Assembly: GCA_039029535.1 (NCBI GenBank) | Contig: JBCCFW010000024.1 | Span: 1-62,495, forward strand | Origin: JBCCFW01 sp039029535 | GTDB lineage: Bacteria; Acidobacteriota; JBCCFW01 | DNA: 62,495 bases | Reading direction: 5' to 3' | Part shown: piece after piece, positions 33,708 through 42,503 of the stretch | Layout: every line of letters starts with the position of its first letter | Numbering within the stretch: the first letter of the stretch is position 1 | Translations under genes and position numbers: made by a program | The notes under the pieces: generated by a model | Database searches by the model: none | What the model was told of the DNA's origin: nothing | What the model saw: only the letters and a program-made list of their open reading frames with translations

Positions 33708-34973
33708 TCAGCGCTCCGTCGGCCAGAGCTCGACCAGCAGGGAGCGCCCACTGCCGATGAGGGCGTGGCCCTGGCCGACCTGCTCGTCACGATCGCCGCG
33801 TGCGATGCGCAGCTCGTGGGAGCCGACCGCGTCGTCCCAGCGACGTTCCGCGCCGGGCTCCAGGAGGGACCAGGCCTCGCCGTTCACGCTGACGCGCAGC
33901 GCGTCGGGGCACATGTTCTTCAGCGTGAGGGATTCGTGCTCAGTGCCCCCGATGCGAACGAGACGGACGGTGGGCGGGTCGACGACCGGGTAACTCGGCA
34001 CGTCCGGCGCTGGCGGCGTCGACGCGACCACGGGCGGTGCGGGCGCTTCGGCTGGGATCTCGGGCGGAGGCGGGGGTGTCGGAGTGTCGTCGTAGGGTGA
34101 GGAGACTTCCGGAGAAGCGACCTCCGGAGTCGTCGCTGTTTCGGCCACGGCATCGAAGGCGCTGAGCACGTCGTCGGTGCTCGCTCGCTCTCGGGTGAGC
34201 TCGCGACGTGGAACCTTCTGACGGAACTTGGGCTTGACGCGTCGGGTGCGGTCGATGGCCGGGTAGTCGGCGAACACCGCGTGGACCGCACCGGCCGCCA
34301 CGGCCTCCGGTTTCTTCAGCACCTTGCCGGCCTCGAGCCCCGCGCCGAGCGAGAGAAGCTGACCGTCGCGCAGGTCGTAGGTGACGGCGAGAAGCTGTGT
34401 TCGGGTCATCCCTCTCGCTGCGGCCAGGGGATCACCCAAGACCGTGCCGAGAACGCCGAACAGTGCCTTCTTTCCCTTGCCGTGGATGAGCGACTGGGAG
34501 TTGAGCAGGACGGCGCCGTCGACTTGAAAGCGATCGGCGAGCGGGAAGCCGTGGTCACCGATGCTGAAGCGTCCGAAGCGGATGTCCTTGGGCTTGACCG
34601 AGGCCTGACTCGCCGTCTCGAGCGCGCGGGCGAGGAACTGCTCGTACCAATCGGCGAGACGAGGGTCGTCGTTGATCTCCTCCGGAGTGAGGAGGACGAC
34701 CTCGTAGCCCAGGAGTGTCAGTCGGTTCGACACCGAGCCGGCGAGCGCGTCCTCGAGGGCTCGGGTCTCCTTGATGAGTGGCTCCGACTCGTTGATCTTG
34801 CTCCGACTGATCGACGAGACGGGAGGGAGGACGAGCAGGCGCGCCGGTCGCTCGTGACCTTCGGTGAAGTCCGGATGCTCGTAGCTGGCAGCGGCGGCAT
34901 CGGGAGCCCGGCTCATCAGCGACGAAGCCAGCAGCAGGACGGCCATCGTGACGACGGCAGGATGAAGCTTCAT
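33708..34973 (-). CDS. Secreted protein with a proline-rich linker, partner of the M48 protease
   Basis: This 421-residue exported protein has a signal peptide (cleavage near ADAAA). Residues about 40-230 form a globular domain starting 'RPARLLVLPPVSSISRSK' that resembles the family of small lipoproteins computing 'LPP' motifs and a helix, as in DUF799/GNA1162-like proteins. A Thr/Pro-rich linker (about 285-325) joins a C-terminal beta domain. The start overlaps the protease stop (ATGA), so the pair is made together. The function is unknown. Confidence 0.82.
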   Translation of the reverse strand: MKLHPAVVTMAVLLLASSLMSRAPDAAAASYEHPDFTEGHERPARLLVLPPVSSISRSKINESEPLIKETRALEDALAGSVSNRLTLLGYEVVLLTPEEINDDPRLADWYEQFLARALETASQASVKPKDIRFGRFSIGDHGFPLADRFQVDGAVLLNSQSLIHGKGKKALFGVLGTVLGDPLAAARGMTRTQLLAVTYDLRDGQLLSLGAGLEAGKVLKKPEAVAAGAVHAVFADYPAIDRTRRVKPKFRQKVPRRELTRERASTDDVLSAFDAVAETATTPEVASPEVSSPYDDTPTPPPPPEIPAEAPAPPVVASTPPAPDVPSYPVVDPPTVRLVRIGGTEHESLTLKNMCPDALRVSVNGEAWSLLEPGAERRWDDAVGSHELRIARGDRDEQVGQGHALIGSGRSLLVELWPTER

Positions 34974-36304
34974 CGCGAGGTCTCCAGCTCTCGGGTGATC
35001 TCGGCCAGGAGCGCCGTGATGCGGCTGCGGTCCGCGGCATCGGGTCGAGCACGCAGGTAGGCGGCGAAGTCACGACCGGCGTCGAGCCAGCGGCCGGCGT
35101 CGCGTTGCAGGTAGCCCCGACCACGAAGGGCTTCCGGACAGCTCGGGTCGAGCTCGAGGGCTCGCTCGTAGGCGGCCAGCGCCGTCTCGCGATTGGTCGT
35201 CAGGACATCGTCGGCGCCACGACGCTGAAGCCGTTCCTCGCGTCGTTCCTCGGCCGTCTGCAACACGCGACCCTCACGCTTGCGACGCTTGCCTCGCTTC
35301 GAGAGCTCGACGTCGGTGGGCTCGATGGTTCGAGCATCGAGGAGACGATGAGCATCTCCCAGGCGGGCCTGAGCCGCGGCGTCGTCGGGCCAAAGATCGA
35401 CCTGTCGTCGGGCCAGGAGTAGGGCCGTGCGTGGGCGGTCGGCCTCCAGCAAGCGCTCGATGGCATGGACTGCGGCCTCGCGGACAGTCACGGGGTAGTG
35501 GTCTGCCCCGATGCGGAGCTCGCCGTGTTTCTCGGTGGCCGCTCGGATCTCGTCTTGCCGCAAGGCGATGAGCTGCTCGGCCGCCGCGGTCCTGGCTCGG
35601 GCCAAGGGGTGGCTCGCCCACTTGGGCTTGGGCTTGCTGCGTTCGCCTTCCGGATCGAGATCGAGCAGCTCGAAGATCCGTGGGAGCTCACGGGGGTCAT
35701 AGCCGGCTTCGAGCAAGCGGGGGAAGGCGTGGTAGTCGGCCTCTTCCTCGAGGTTGCGACCGAAGCCGATGACCGAGCGCAAGAGCGCGATGTTGATGAG
35801 GTTGCCCACGGTGCCCAGGCCGATGCCCAGGGCGACCATCGCGCCGGACTTCTTTCGCGCTTGACGAGCATGAATGACGGAGTGATGGCCCTCGACGTGC
35901 ATGCACTCGTGGGCGAGGACGGCGGCGAGCTGAGCCTCGTTTTCGAGCAGGGCCAGCAGGCCGGAGTTCACGTAGATCTGGCCGTCGGGGAGGGCGAAGG
36001 CGTTGGGCACGGGGTCACGCACGACGCCGAAGCGGAAGCGCTGATAGTCGTCGGCGGGATGCTCGGGAGCGATGGCGGCGCCCACGCGACGCACGAGCTC
36101 GGTGACCTCGCCCTCCGGGTAGAGGCCGCCCCGCCGTTCGATGAGCTCCTCGAACTCGGTGCTCTTCTCGACGAGCAGGCGGTCCTTCTTGCGGAGGGGG
36201 AGCGGACCGTAGTGACCCCCGCCGGCCCGGGCCGGCAGGGCCAGCAGGACGGCGAGGAGGGAGGCGACGAATGGACCCCGGAGGGTGATGACGTGCGAGA
36301 CCAC
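34970..36304 (-). CDS. Secreted M48-family metalloprotease with TPR-like C-terminus
   Basis: This 444-residue protein has an N-terminal signal and an M48 peptidase domain. The zinc site is H132-E-C-M-H136, with the third ligand in 'EEEADYHAF'. It is similar to BepA/YfgC-type periplasmic proteases that monitor outer-membrane assembly. Residues 290-440 look like TPR helices, for example 'ALAAYERALELDPSCPEALRGRG'. A GTG start at 36302-36304 is used. The coupled downstream gene may encode a partner or substrate. Confidence 0.92.
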   Translation of the reverse strand: MVSHVITLRGPFVASLLAVLLALPARAGGGHYGPLPLRKKDRLLVEKSTEFEELIERRGGLYPEGEVTELVRRVGAAIAPEHPADDYQRFRFGVVRDPVPNAFALPDGQIYVNSGLLALLENEAQLAAVLAHECMHVEGHHSVIHARQARKKSGAMVALGIGLGTVGNLINIALLRSVIGFGRNLEEEADYHAFPRLLEAGYDPRELPRIFELLDLDPEGERSKPKPKWASHPLARARTAAAEQLIALRQDEIRAATEKHGELRIGADHYPVTVREAAVHAIERLLEADRPRTALLLARRQVDLWPDDAAAQARLGDAHRLLDARTIEPTDVELSKRGKRRKREGRVLQTAEERREERLQRRGADDVLTTNRETALAAYERALELDPSCPEALRGRGYLQRDAGRWLDAGRDFAAYLRARPDAADRSRITALLAEITRELETSR

Positions 36305-36352
36305 GGTCCGATCTTAGCGAGTGCTTCCGAAAGGAGGTAGCATCACGGCCTC

Positions 36353-37483
36353 ATGAGCGAGCATGACAAGGAAATCGGCGGACCCGAGCCCGTCTACGAC
36401 AAGATCGTCGAGGGCTACGAGGTCTTCGAGCACGAGGCCGAGTTTGCCTGCCAACTCGGCGGGTCGCTCCCCGGCTTTCGGATCGCCTACGAGACCTGGG
36501 GAGAGCTGAACGACGACCGGAGCAACGCGGTCCTCATTCACACCGGGCTCTCGGCCTCGTCGCACGCACGCAGTCACGCCAAGAACGAGAGACCGGGCTG
36601 GTGGGAGAAGTTCATCGGACCGGGCTGCCCGCTCGACACTGACCGCTTCTTCTTCACCTGCAGCAACCTGCTCGGGGGCTGCTACGGCAGCACGGGACCC
36701 AGCTCGCCCGCGGCCGACGGCAAGCCCTGGGGACCGCGCTTCCCGTTCCTCACCGTGCAGGACATGGTCGTCGCTCAATTCCTGCTGCTCGATCACCTGG
36801 GCATCGATCGCCTGCACGCCAGCGTGGGGGCTTCGCTCGGCGGGATGCAGTCGCTGCAAGCCGCGGCGCTCGAGCCCGAGCGTGTCGGTCGGGTCGTGTC
36901 GATCTCGGCGGCGGCGACCTCGCACGCGCAGTCCATCGCCATGCGGCACGTCCAGCGTTCGGCACTCCTGGCCGACCCAGCCTGGAATGGCGGCGACTAC
37001 TACGACGGACCCTTCCCACACGCCGGCATGAAGGTCGCTCGTGAGATCGGGACGATCACCTACCGGTCGGGACCCGAGTGGAACGACCGCTTCGGGCGCA
37101 AGAGAGTGGAAGGCAGCGAGCCCGGCTTCGGCCTGCACTTCCAGGTCGAGAGCTACCTCGATCACCAGGGCGAGAAGTTCTGCCTCCAGTACGACCCCAA
37201 CTCGTACCTCGCGATCTCACGGGCCATGGATCTCTTCGACCTCGGTGAGGGGCACGGGGGGCTCGAGGCCGGCGTGGCGCGGATCCAGTGTCCGAGCCTC
37301 GTGATCGGCGTGCGCTCGGACATCCTCTTTCCGTACTGGCAGCAGCGGCAGCTCGCCGACTTGCTCGAGCTCGGCGGTGCCGACACCACGTACCTCGAGA
37401 TCGACGCGCCCTACGGCCACGACACCTTCCTCATCGAGCTCGAGGCGGTGGGCGAGCCGGTGCGTCGCTTCCTTCAGGGCTGA
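36353..37483 (+). CDS. metX: Homoserine O-acetyltransferase (MetX family)
   Basis: MetX transfers an acyl group to homoserine in methionine synthesis. The 376 residues hold the family motifs: 'FRIAYETWGEL', 'GCPLDTDRFFF', 'NLLGGCYGSTGPSS' and Ser161 in VGASLGGMQ. Asp323 and His356 complete the triad. The family also includes serine acyltransferases and the acyl donor cannot be read from sequence. The ribosome binding site AGGAGG lies about 16 nt before the ATG, farther than usual. Confidence 0.92.
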   Translation: MSEHDKEIGGPEPVYDKIVEGYEVFEHEAEFACQLGGSLPGFRIAYETWGELNDDRSNAVLIHTGLSASSHARSHAKNERPGWWEKFIGPGCPLDTDRFFFTCSNLLGGCYGSTGPSSPAADGKPWGPRFPFLTVQDMVVAQFLLLDHLGIDRLHASVGASLGGMQSLQAAALEPERVGRVVSISAAATSHAQSIAMRHVQRSALLADPAWNGGDYYDGPFPHAGMKVAREIGTITYRSGPEWNDRFGRKRVEGSEPGFGLHFQVESYLDHQGEKFCLQYDPNSYLAISRAMDLFDLGEGHGGLEAGVARIQCPSLVIGVRSDILFPYWQQRQLADLLELGGADTTYLEIDAPYGHDTFLIELEAVGEPVRRFLQG

Positions 37484-37496
37484 GAGCGGCTCGAGG

Positions 37497-37757
37497 TCAG
37501 CGAACGGGTGAGGTCGAGCTCTCTCCCTCCGCCGCGTCCGACGGAGGGAGAACGCCGCCAGCCGTCGAGCACGGCTGGGGCGCGGAGCTCAGCTCTCCGG
37601 CATCCGTCCTTCCTGGTCCGAGCAGGAAGCCGCCCAGCAGGATGAGGACGAACGCCGCGGTCGAGAGCTGACGGAGCCATTCCAGCAGGATGCCGGTCGG
37701 CTCCAGCTCGAGGGTGTCGGGCGGGTCGTCGAGTTGCCCCAGCAGTTCGAGTCGCAC
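37497..37757 (-). CDS. Small single-membrane-segment protein
   Basis: This 86-residue reading frame starts at a GTG and has one membrane segment at about 34-50 (AAFVLILLGGFLLGPG). An acidic N-terminus and a Ser/Pro-rich tail flank it. It lies 67 bp downstream of nadA on the same strand and faces metX. Codon bias is only fair and there is no strong ribosome binding site. It may be real as a small envelope protein. Confidence 0.45.
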   Translation of the reverse strand: MRLELLGQLDDPPDTLELEPTGILLEWLRQLSTAAFVLILLGGFLLGPGRTDAGELSSAPQPCSTAGGVLPPSDAAEGESSTSPVR

Positions 37758-37824
37758 GACGAGAGATTGCGGCCGGTCGGGACTTCCTGCCAGTTCTTGG
37801 AGAACTTCCCGATCCGAAGCTGAC

Positions 37825-38799
37825 TCAGCCGAGCTCGAGCATCCGCTGAACCGGCACCAGCGCCGCCTTGCGGATGTCCTCGGGCACGATGATCTCGGGC
37901 TTTCGGTCTCGCATGACGAGGTACACCTTCTCGAGGGTGTTGAGTCGCATGTACGGACAGAGGCTGCAGTTGCAGCCGGCGCTGGGCGGGGCGGGGATGA
38001 GCTTCACGCCGGGACGCTTCTTCTCCATCTGGTGGAGGATGCCGGCCTCGGTGGCGACGATGAACTCGTCGTGCTCCGATTCGGTGACGTGACGCAGCAG
38101 GCTGGCGGTGGAGCCGACGTGATCGGCGAGCGCGAGCACCGACTGCTCGCACTCCGGATGGGCGATGAGCTGGGCGTCGGGATGCTGCGTCTTGAGCTCG
38201 ACCATGCGACGAGCGGAGAACTGCTCGTGCACCACGCAGAAGCCGGACCAGAGGACCATGTCGCGACCGGTCTGCTTCATGACCCAACGACCGAGGTGAC
38301 GGTCGGGCGCGAAGACGATGGGCTGGTCCTCGGGGATCGACTCGACGACGCGCTTGGCGTTCGACGACGTGCAGATGACCGTGGACAGCGCCTTCACGCC
38401 GGCCGAGCAGTTGATGTACGAGATGACCGCGTGATCGGGGTACTGCTTCAGCCACTCCTCGAACTTGTCGGCGGGACAGCGGTCGGCCAAGGAGCAACCC
38501 GCGTCGAGGTCCGGGAGCAGCACCGTCTTCTCGGGATTGAGGATCTTGGCGGTCTCGGCCATGAAGTGGACGCCGCAGAACACGATCACGTCGGCGTCGG
38601 TGGCTTCGGCCTTCTGGGCGAGACCGAGGCTGTCGCCGACATGGTCGGCGAGGTCCTGGATCTCGGCCTCCTGATAGAAGTGCGCCAGGATGACCGCGTT
38701 CATCTCCTTCTTGAGACGGCGGATTTCCGCGACGAGGTCGGTGCCGGGCTCGATGGTGCCGAGCGCGGGTTGGTAATCGTCGTTGGTGATGGTGCTCAC
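37825..38799 (-). CDS. nadA: Quinolinate synthase A
   Basis: NadA is the [4Fe-4S] enzyme that condenses iminoaspartate with dihydroxyacetone phosphate to quinolinate in NAD synthesis. Of 324 residues, the motifs 'AVILAHFYQEAEIQDLADHV', 'FCGVHFMAETAKIL', 'DAGCSLADRCP', 'AHPEC' and 'GCNCSLCPYM' supply the cluster Cys and substrate residues. A GTG at 38797-38799 with GAGG 6 nt upstream is a better start than the ATG at 38844, which overlaps the upstream gene. No nadB or nadC is adjacent. Confidence 0.95.
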   Translation of the reverse strand: MSTITNDDYQPALGTIEPGTDLVAEIRRLKKEMNAVILAHFYQEAEIQDLADHVGDSLGLAQKAEATDADVIVFCGVHFMAETAKILNPEKTVLLPDLDAGCSLADRCPADKFEEWLKQYPDHAVISYINCSAGVKALSTVICTSSNAKRVVESIPEDQPIVFAPDRHLGRWVMKQTGRDMVLWSGFCVVHEQFSARRMVELKTQHPDAQLIAHPECEQSVLALADHVGSTASLLRHVTESEHDEFIVATEAGILHQMEKKRPGVKLIPAPPSAGCNCSLCPYMRLNTLEKVYLVMRDRKPEIIVPEDIRKAALVPVQRMLELG

Positions 38800-38815
38800 G
38801 GGCGACCTCGCATGC

Positions 38816-39430
38816 TCACGCCGGGGGTCCGGCGGGGTCGTCATTCTCGCAGGGTGCGATCGGGGCCGCCAAGACGGTTTCCCCCTGCTGCTCGGAGAAC
38901 ACCGCGCCGAGTCCCTGCGACTTCAGGAAGCACCCGGTCGGAAGGAGCACGGCGCCGGTGATGAGGGTGCTGATGGCGACGACCAGCAACGCCCGTCGCG
39001 TGTCGACGAAGTCGAGAGCCTGACGCACGGCGATGACCATGGCGAGCAGGGCCCAGGGCACGCCGACGAGCGCGCCGACTCCCGGCACGACCATGAGGAG
39101 ACCGGGGCTCGCAGCGAAGCCGAGCGTGCGCTGCATCTCGCCCATGTCCGCCCGACCACCGAAGAAGCTCGTTCCCACCGCCATGGTCACGAACGACCAG
39201 AACGTCCACGCGACGAGGAAGCCCACCGCCGCGACCATGACCAGGCCCGGCGACACCGGCCAGCCGAGAACGCGGGCGGCTGCCATCGACCCGATGGAGC
39301 CCGAGAGAGAGGCCGCGAGCACGACTGCCAGGGCCTGGGGGCCGGCAGAGTGGTCGTGCTCGACCTCTTCAAAGAGCTCGGGGTCCAGGGCCAGGGCCCG
39401 GCGGATGCGGAGAAGCCAGCGGGACGTCAT
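38816..39430 (-). CDS. YIP1-family membrane protein
   Basis: This 204-residue polytopic protein has about five membrane segments starting after residue 30, including 'ALAVVLAASLSGSIGSMA' and 'LVAISTLITGAVLL'-like stretches. The layout, a short N-terminal cytoplasmic part ('RIRRALALDPELFEEVEHD') followed by YIP1-type TMs, matches bacterial Yip1 domain proteins of unknown function. It ends 17 bp before nadA. The open frame upstream to 40036 is the antisense-like shadow of a different frame of the oxidoreductase gene. Confidence 0.85.
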   Translation of the reverse strand: MTSRWLLRIRRALALDPELFEEVEHDHSAGPQALAVVLAASLSGSIGSMAAARVLGWPVSPGLVMVAAVGFLVAWTFWSFVTMAVGTSFFGGRADMGEMQRTLGFAASPGLLMVVPGVGALVGVPWALLAMVIAVRQALDFVDTRRALLVVAISTLITGAVLLPTGCFLKSQGLGAVFSEQQGETVLAAPIAPCENDDPAGPPA

Positions 39431-39513
39431 CGACCTCGTCACGGATGGTGGTCGTTTCGCCCCGATCCTGCCATGAACTGCCGTCGAGCCCCGAGTGGGT
39501 CCATGTCGGAGCG

Positions 39514-40500
39514 CTAGCCGTAGTGGGAGAGGCCCCCGGCTCGAGCGGCCTCGTCGAGGATCTCCACGTTGCGAAGGCCCTCGGTGGCCGGGACCTCGGG
39601 CGCGCGGCTCTCGGTGGCGGCGGACGCGAAGTCCTCGATCTCGCCGACGAACGGGTTCTTCACCTCGTGCTCGAGCACGCCGTCGGGCAGCCGGACGGTG
39701 CCGGCGCCGTGGGGGCCGAGGGTGCCCGTGCAGGTCAGGCTGCCCTTGGAGCCATGGACCTCCAGCACGCTCTCGGAGTTGAAGAGGGCCGATGAGAGGA
39801 GCTGAGCGGTCGTGCCCGAGGCGAAGCGCAGGCTCACCATGGCGGTCTCGTCGTGGGGTCGGTCCCACACGCCCGTGGAGAGGAGCGACGACTGCGACTC
39901 GACCTCGCCCTCGCTGGGCAAGAGGAACCAGCGCAGGAGGTCGAGGCAGTGGGTGCCGACGCCCGCCAGGCTCCACCAGCGGCCGACCTCGGGGCTGGCG
40001 CGCCAGTTCTCGCCGTCGGGGGCTTGCCAGGTCCACTGGGCGCGGGCGTGCCGGAGCTCACCGAGGGCGCCGTCGAGAACACGCTGGCGTGCCTCGCGAT
40101 GTCCGGCATGCCAGCGCAGGTGGTAGGCCACCGCGACGCAGAGCCCGGTGTCGGCGGCGGCCTTCACGAGCTTGCGACCGTCCTCAGGGTCGGTGGTCAT
40201 CGGCTTCTCGGTGAGGACGTGCTTGCCCGCTTGCAAGGCTTGCAGGGCCTGCTCCGCGTGCAGCGCGTCGGGGGTCGCGAGCAGCACGCCGTCGAGAGAG
40301 GGATCGGCCAACATGTCGGCGAGGTCATCGTGGGCGGCGTGCTCGGCCTCGGCACCGTGACGCTTGGCGAAGTCGGTAGCGCGATCGCGATCGCGGCTCA
40401 TGACGGACCAAAGGACCGTGTTGCTGGCAGCGCGCACGGCAGGTGCGAGCTGGAGGTCGGCGATGCGACCGGTTCCGACGATGCCCAGGTGGAATCCCAT
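39514..40500 (-). CDS. Gfo/Idh/MocA-family oxidoreductase
   Basis: This 328-residue NAD(P)-dependent enzyme starts with 'GIVGTGRIADLQLAPAV' and has 'LATPDALHAEQALQALQAGKHVLTEKPM' with the conserved EKP lysine. The C-terminal domain includes 'WWSLAGVGTHCLDLLRW', where the His is part of the active site. Members act on sugars, inositols and related alcohols; the substrate here is unknown. The ATG lies 2 bp after the stop of the rRNA methyltransferase-like gene, so the two are cotranscribed. Confidence 0.93.
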   Translation of the reverse strand: MGFHLGIVGTGRIADLQLAPAVRAASNTVLWSVMSRDRDRATDFAKRHGAEAEHAAHDDLADMLADPSLDGVLLATPDALHAEQALQALQAGKHVLTEKPMTTDPEDGRKLVKAAADTGLCVAVAYHLRWHAGHREARQRVLDGALGELRHARAQWTWQAPDGENWRASPEVGRWWSLAGVGTHCLDLLRWFLLPSEGEVESQSSLLSTGVWDRPHDETAMVSLRFASGTTAQLLSSALFNSESVLEVHGSKGSLTCTGTLGPHGAGTVRLPDGVLEHEVKNPFVGEIEDFASAATESRAPEVPATEGLRNVEILDEAARAGGLSHYG

Positions 40501-40502
40501 GA

Positions 40503-41213
40503 TCAGCAGTCCTCGACGGCGGGGCCGTCTTCTCGGTTGCGAGGCGTGACGCGCTCCATCTCGGCCGCATGCTCTGCGAGCGAGTCGGCCTGAGCCAGCC
40601 AACGTTCGCTGAGGCCAGCGCGTCGTCGGCCTCGTTCGAGCAGCTTGGGGTACCAGTCTCTTCGGATCGCATCACGCTCGACGTCGTCGAGGTCACCGCC
40701 GCCGGTGAGCACCTCGCGTCGGCGCAGCTCCCAGCACGCCATCGCGGCGGTGACCGAGAGGTTCAGGCTCCCGGAGAAGCCGACCAGGTCGATGCGGAGG
40801 AGACCATCGGCCAAGGCGATGGCGCGTTCGCTCAGTCCTTCGGTCTCGTTGCCGAAGAGAAGCGCGATGCGTCCCTCGGGTGCGAACTCGGTGAGGGAGC
40901 GAGCACCTTCGGCATTGGCCGTGGCCCAAAGTGCGCGGCCTTCCTTGCGCAGCAGCGCGGCGGCGTCGTCGATGCTGCCGTGACGCTGCAGGCTGAGCCA
41001 CTCGTGCGCGCGTTGCGTGACGCCGGGTGAGATGCGAGCCGCGTCGCCACGGGGGGCGACCAGGTGAACGTCTTGCAGGCCGAGAGCCTCGGCGGTGCGC
41101 AGGACGGCGTGCACGTTGTGGGGATCTTGCGACCCTTCGAGCACGAGCGCGACACGCCGGCTCCGTGAGCCGAGAACCTGCTCAGCCCGCAGGAGACGAC
41201 GTGGTGCGTCCAA
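40503..41213 (-). CDS. TrmH/SpoU-family RNA 2'-O-methyltransferase
   Basis: This 236-residue protein has the SPOUT knot motifs 'VLEGSQDPHNVHAVLRTAEA' (motif 1), 'ALLFGNETEGLS' (motif 2) and 'IDLVGFSGSLNLSVTAAMA' (motif 3). It methylates a ribose in tRNA or rRNA; a C-terminal helical extension after residue 165 resembles TrmH. I place the start at TTG 41211-41213, two nucleotides past the SelW stop, because it gives the family's N-terminus. An ATG-like start at 41264 would overlap the selenoprotein gene. Confidence 0.88.
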   Translation of the reverse strand: MDAPRRLLRAEQVLGSRSRRVALVLEGSQDPHNVHAVLRTAEALGLQDVHLVAPRGDAARISPGVTQRAHEWLSLQRHGSIDDAAALLRKEGRALWATANAEGARSLTEFAPEGRIALLFGNETEGLSERAIALADGLLRIDLVGFSGSLNLSVTAAMACWELRRREVLTGGGDLDDVERDAIRRDWYPKLLERGRRRAGLSERWLAQADSLAEHAAEMERVTPRNREDGPAVEDC

Positions 41214-41214
41214 G

Positions 41215-41445
41215 CTAGGCGTCTTCGAGCTTCGCGATGATGGCACCCTCGTCGGGGAACTCACCGGTCTCGAGCTTGGAGTAGATCAGCGTGTCGCCGA
41301 GGAAGACCTCGAAGCGGCCGTCGTCGTAGGGCGACAGGGCCAGGCTGCTGATCTTGGACTTGAAGTGGTTGAGGATCTTGTCCGTCAAACTGACGGCATT
41401 GGGCTCGTAGTTTCAAGCAGAGCAGTATTCGACTCGGATCTTCAT
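41215..41445 (-). CDS. SelW/Rdx-family selenoprotein (CxxU)
   Basis: Reading from ATG 41443-41445, codon 11 is UGA (41413-41415) and the frame then continues to TAG at 41215, giving 76 residues. The N-terminus KIRVEYC-SA-U-NYEP is the CxxU motif of SelW/SelT/SelH-like (Rdx) proteins, with strand 1 before it as in the thioredoxin-like fold. The rest, with 'GRFEVFLGDTLIYSK' and 'EGAIIAKL', also matches the family. It is a small thiol-redox protein. It lies directly upstream of the SpoU methyltransferase. Gene finders that stop at UGA would miss it, since neither part is long. Confidence 0.94.
41382..41396 (-). promoter_or_regulatory. Putative SECIS element of the SelW-like gene
   Basis: On the mRNA, CCGUCA-GUU-UGACGG forms a perfect 6-bp stem with a GUU loop. 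It begins 16 nt after the UGA and the loop starts 23 nt after it, within the usual bacterial SECIS window. Confidence 0.7.
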
Positions 41446-41516
41446 TCCGCGGCTCCTGGAAAGAGGAAGCGCGAGCTTACCTCAGGAAACCGACGGCGAC
41501 GAACGAGGCGAAGGCG

Positions 41517-41870
41517 TCAGCGGCCGCGGCGATCGGGCACGTGATCCGAGGCGAGCTCGGCCGGATCGGCCAGGAGGCCGAGGAGCTTTTCGATGGCTGG
41601 CTCGGGGTCGGGCCGACGCTTGTCCGGTGCGTAGCTGATCGCGTAGAGGTCGGCGCGATCGACCAGGGCGGCCATGACGAAGCGCGAACGGCGAATGAGC
41701 GGTCCCACCTTGCCGAGAAGCATCTCGCGATCGGGAGAGCTGAGCGTGCAGCGCACGTGGACGCAAGCCACCGGGTCGGGGATGGGGTGGCCCTCGCCAT
41801 CGCAGTCCATGGCTTCGAGGCCGGGGACGGCGGACAGCGCTTCGACGAGCTCGGGCAGGCGGGTGCTCAC
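41517..41870 (-). CDS. Small hypothetical protein (117 residues)
   Basis: This protein starts at a GTG and has an even mix of helices and strands: 'LPELVEALSAVPGLEAMDCD', 'VACVHVRCTLS', 'RRSRFVMAALVDRADLYAISY'. It has no signal peptide or membrane segment. It lies 71 bp upstream of the SelW-like gene on the same strand and may share its transcript. I do not recognise the family. It ends in TGA; reading further gives an arginine-rich tail with no redox motif. Confidence 0.7.
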   Translation of the reverse strand: MSTRLPELVEALSAVPGLEAMDCDGEGHPIPDPVACVHVRCTLSSPDREMLLGKVGPLIRRSRFVMAALVDRADLYAISYAPDKRRPDPEPAIEKLLGLLADPAELASDHVPDRRGR

Positions 41871-42031
41871 CGGCGAAGGCTATCAGCCCTCCGAGCGTGA
41901 CAGCGTCATCCGACCGAGCGTGCCGATCCGGTCACGCGGCGGAAGGTTGGTGAATGAAGTGGGCTAGACTCCGCCTCTCCCCGAGAAACGTCATCCGGCT
42001 GCTTCTTCAGCCGGCATCTTCGGAGCTCCCC

Positions 42032-42487
42032 GTGACCATCGCCGTCGGCACCGCCGCCCCCGACTTCACCCTCAAGACCCAGGACGAGAGCGAGTGGACG
42101 CTCTCCTCCCATCGTGGCAAGAACGTCGTGCTGCTCTGGTACCCCCTGGACTGGAGCCCGACCTGCACCAACGAGAACTGCAAGATCAGCCAGGAGCCTG
42201 TGCTCCCCGGCGACGACACCGTCGTGGTCGGCATCAGCCGTGACTCGACCTGGTCTCACGCCGCGTGGAAGAAGGCCGAGAACATCTCCCACGACCTGCT
42301 GGCCGATCCCATGCTCGAGGTGACCAAGTCCTACGGTCTCGAGCATCCCGCCGTGCCTTTCATCAGCCACCGCGCCACGGTCATCGTCGACCGTGAGGGC
42401 AACGTGGCCCTGTGCGAGGTCCAGTCGAGCACCGGCGACGAGCGCGATTGGGGCCCGATCCAGGCCAAGCTCGAGGAGCTCGGTTAG
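42032..42487 (+). CDS. Peroxiredoxin (AhpC/TSA, Bcp/AhpE-like)
   Basis: This 151-residue protein starts at GTG 42032, 6 nt after GGAG. It has 'APDFTLKTQDESEWTLSSHRGKNVVLLWYPLDWSPTCTNENCK', with the peroxidatic Cys in 'SPTCT' and a second Cys four residues later, as in some 1-Cys or atypical 2-Cys peroxiredoxins. 'HRATVIVDREGNV' follows as in the family. It reduces peroxides. Unlike its relative at 6295-6780 it uses Cys, not selenocysteine. The upstream ATG at 41954 would add 26 residues with no family support. Confidence 0.92.
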   Translation: MTIAVGTAAPDFTLKTQDESEWTLSSHRGKNVVLLWYPLDWSPTCTNENCKISQEPVLPGDDTVVVGISRDSTWSHAAWKKAENISHDLLADPMLEVTKSYGLEHPAVPFISHRATVIVDREGNVALCEVQSSTGDERDWGPIQAKLEELG

Positions 42488-42503
42488 GAGACCCCGAGGG
42501 CCT

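Noticed and set aside
37589..38497. Open frame overlapping nadA on the same strand in another phase
   Set aside because: It is Arg-rich with no domain and lies within nadA, whose frame carries all cluster-binding Cys.
41460..41519. UGA at the end of the 117-residue hypothetical gene as a possible Sec codon
   Set aside because: Read-through gives a short arginine-rich tail without redox context, and I saw no SECIS-like hairpin in the expected position.
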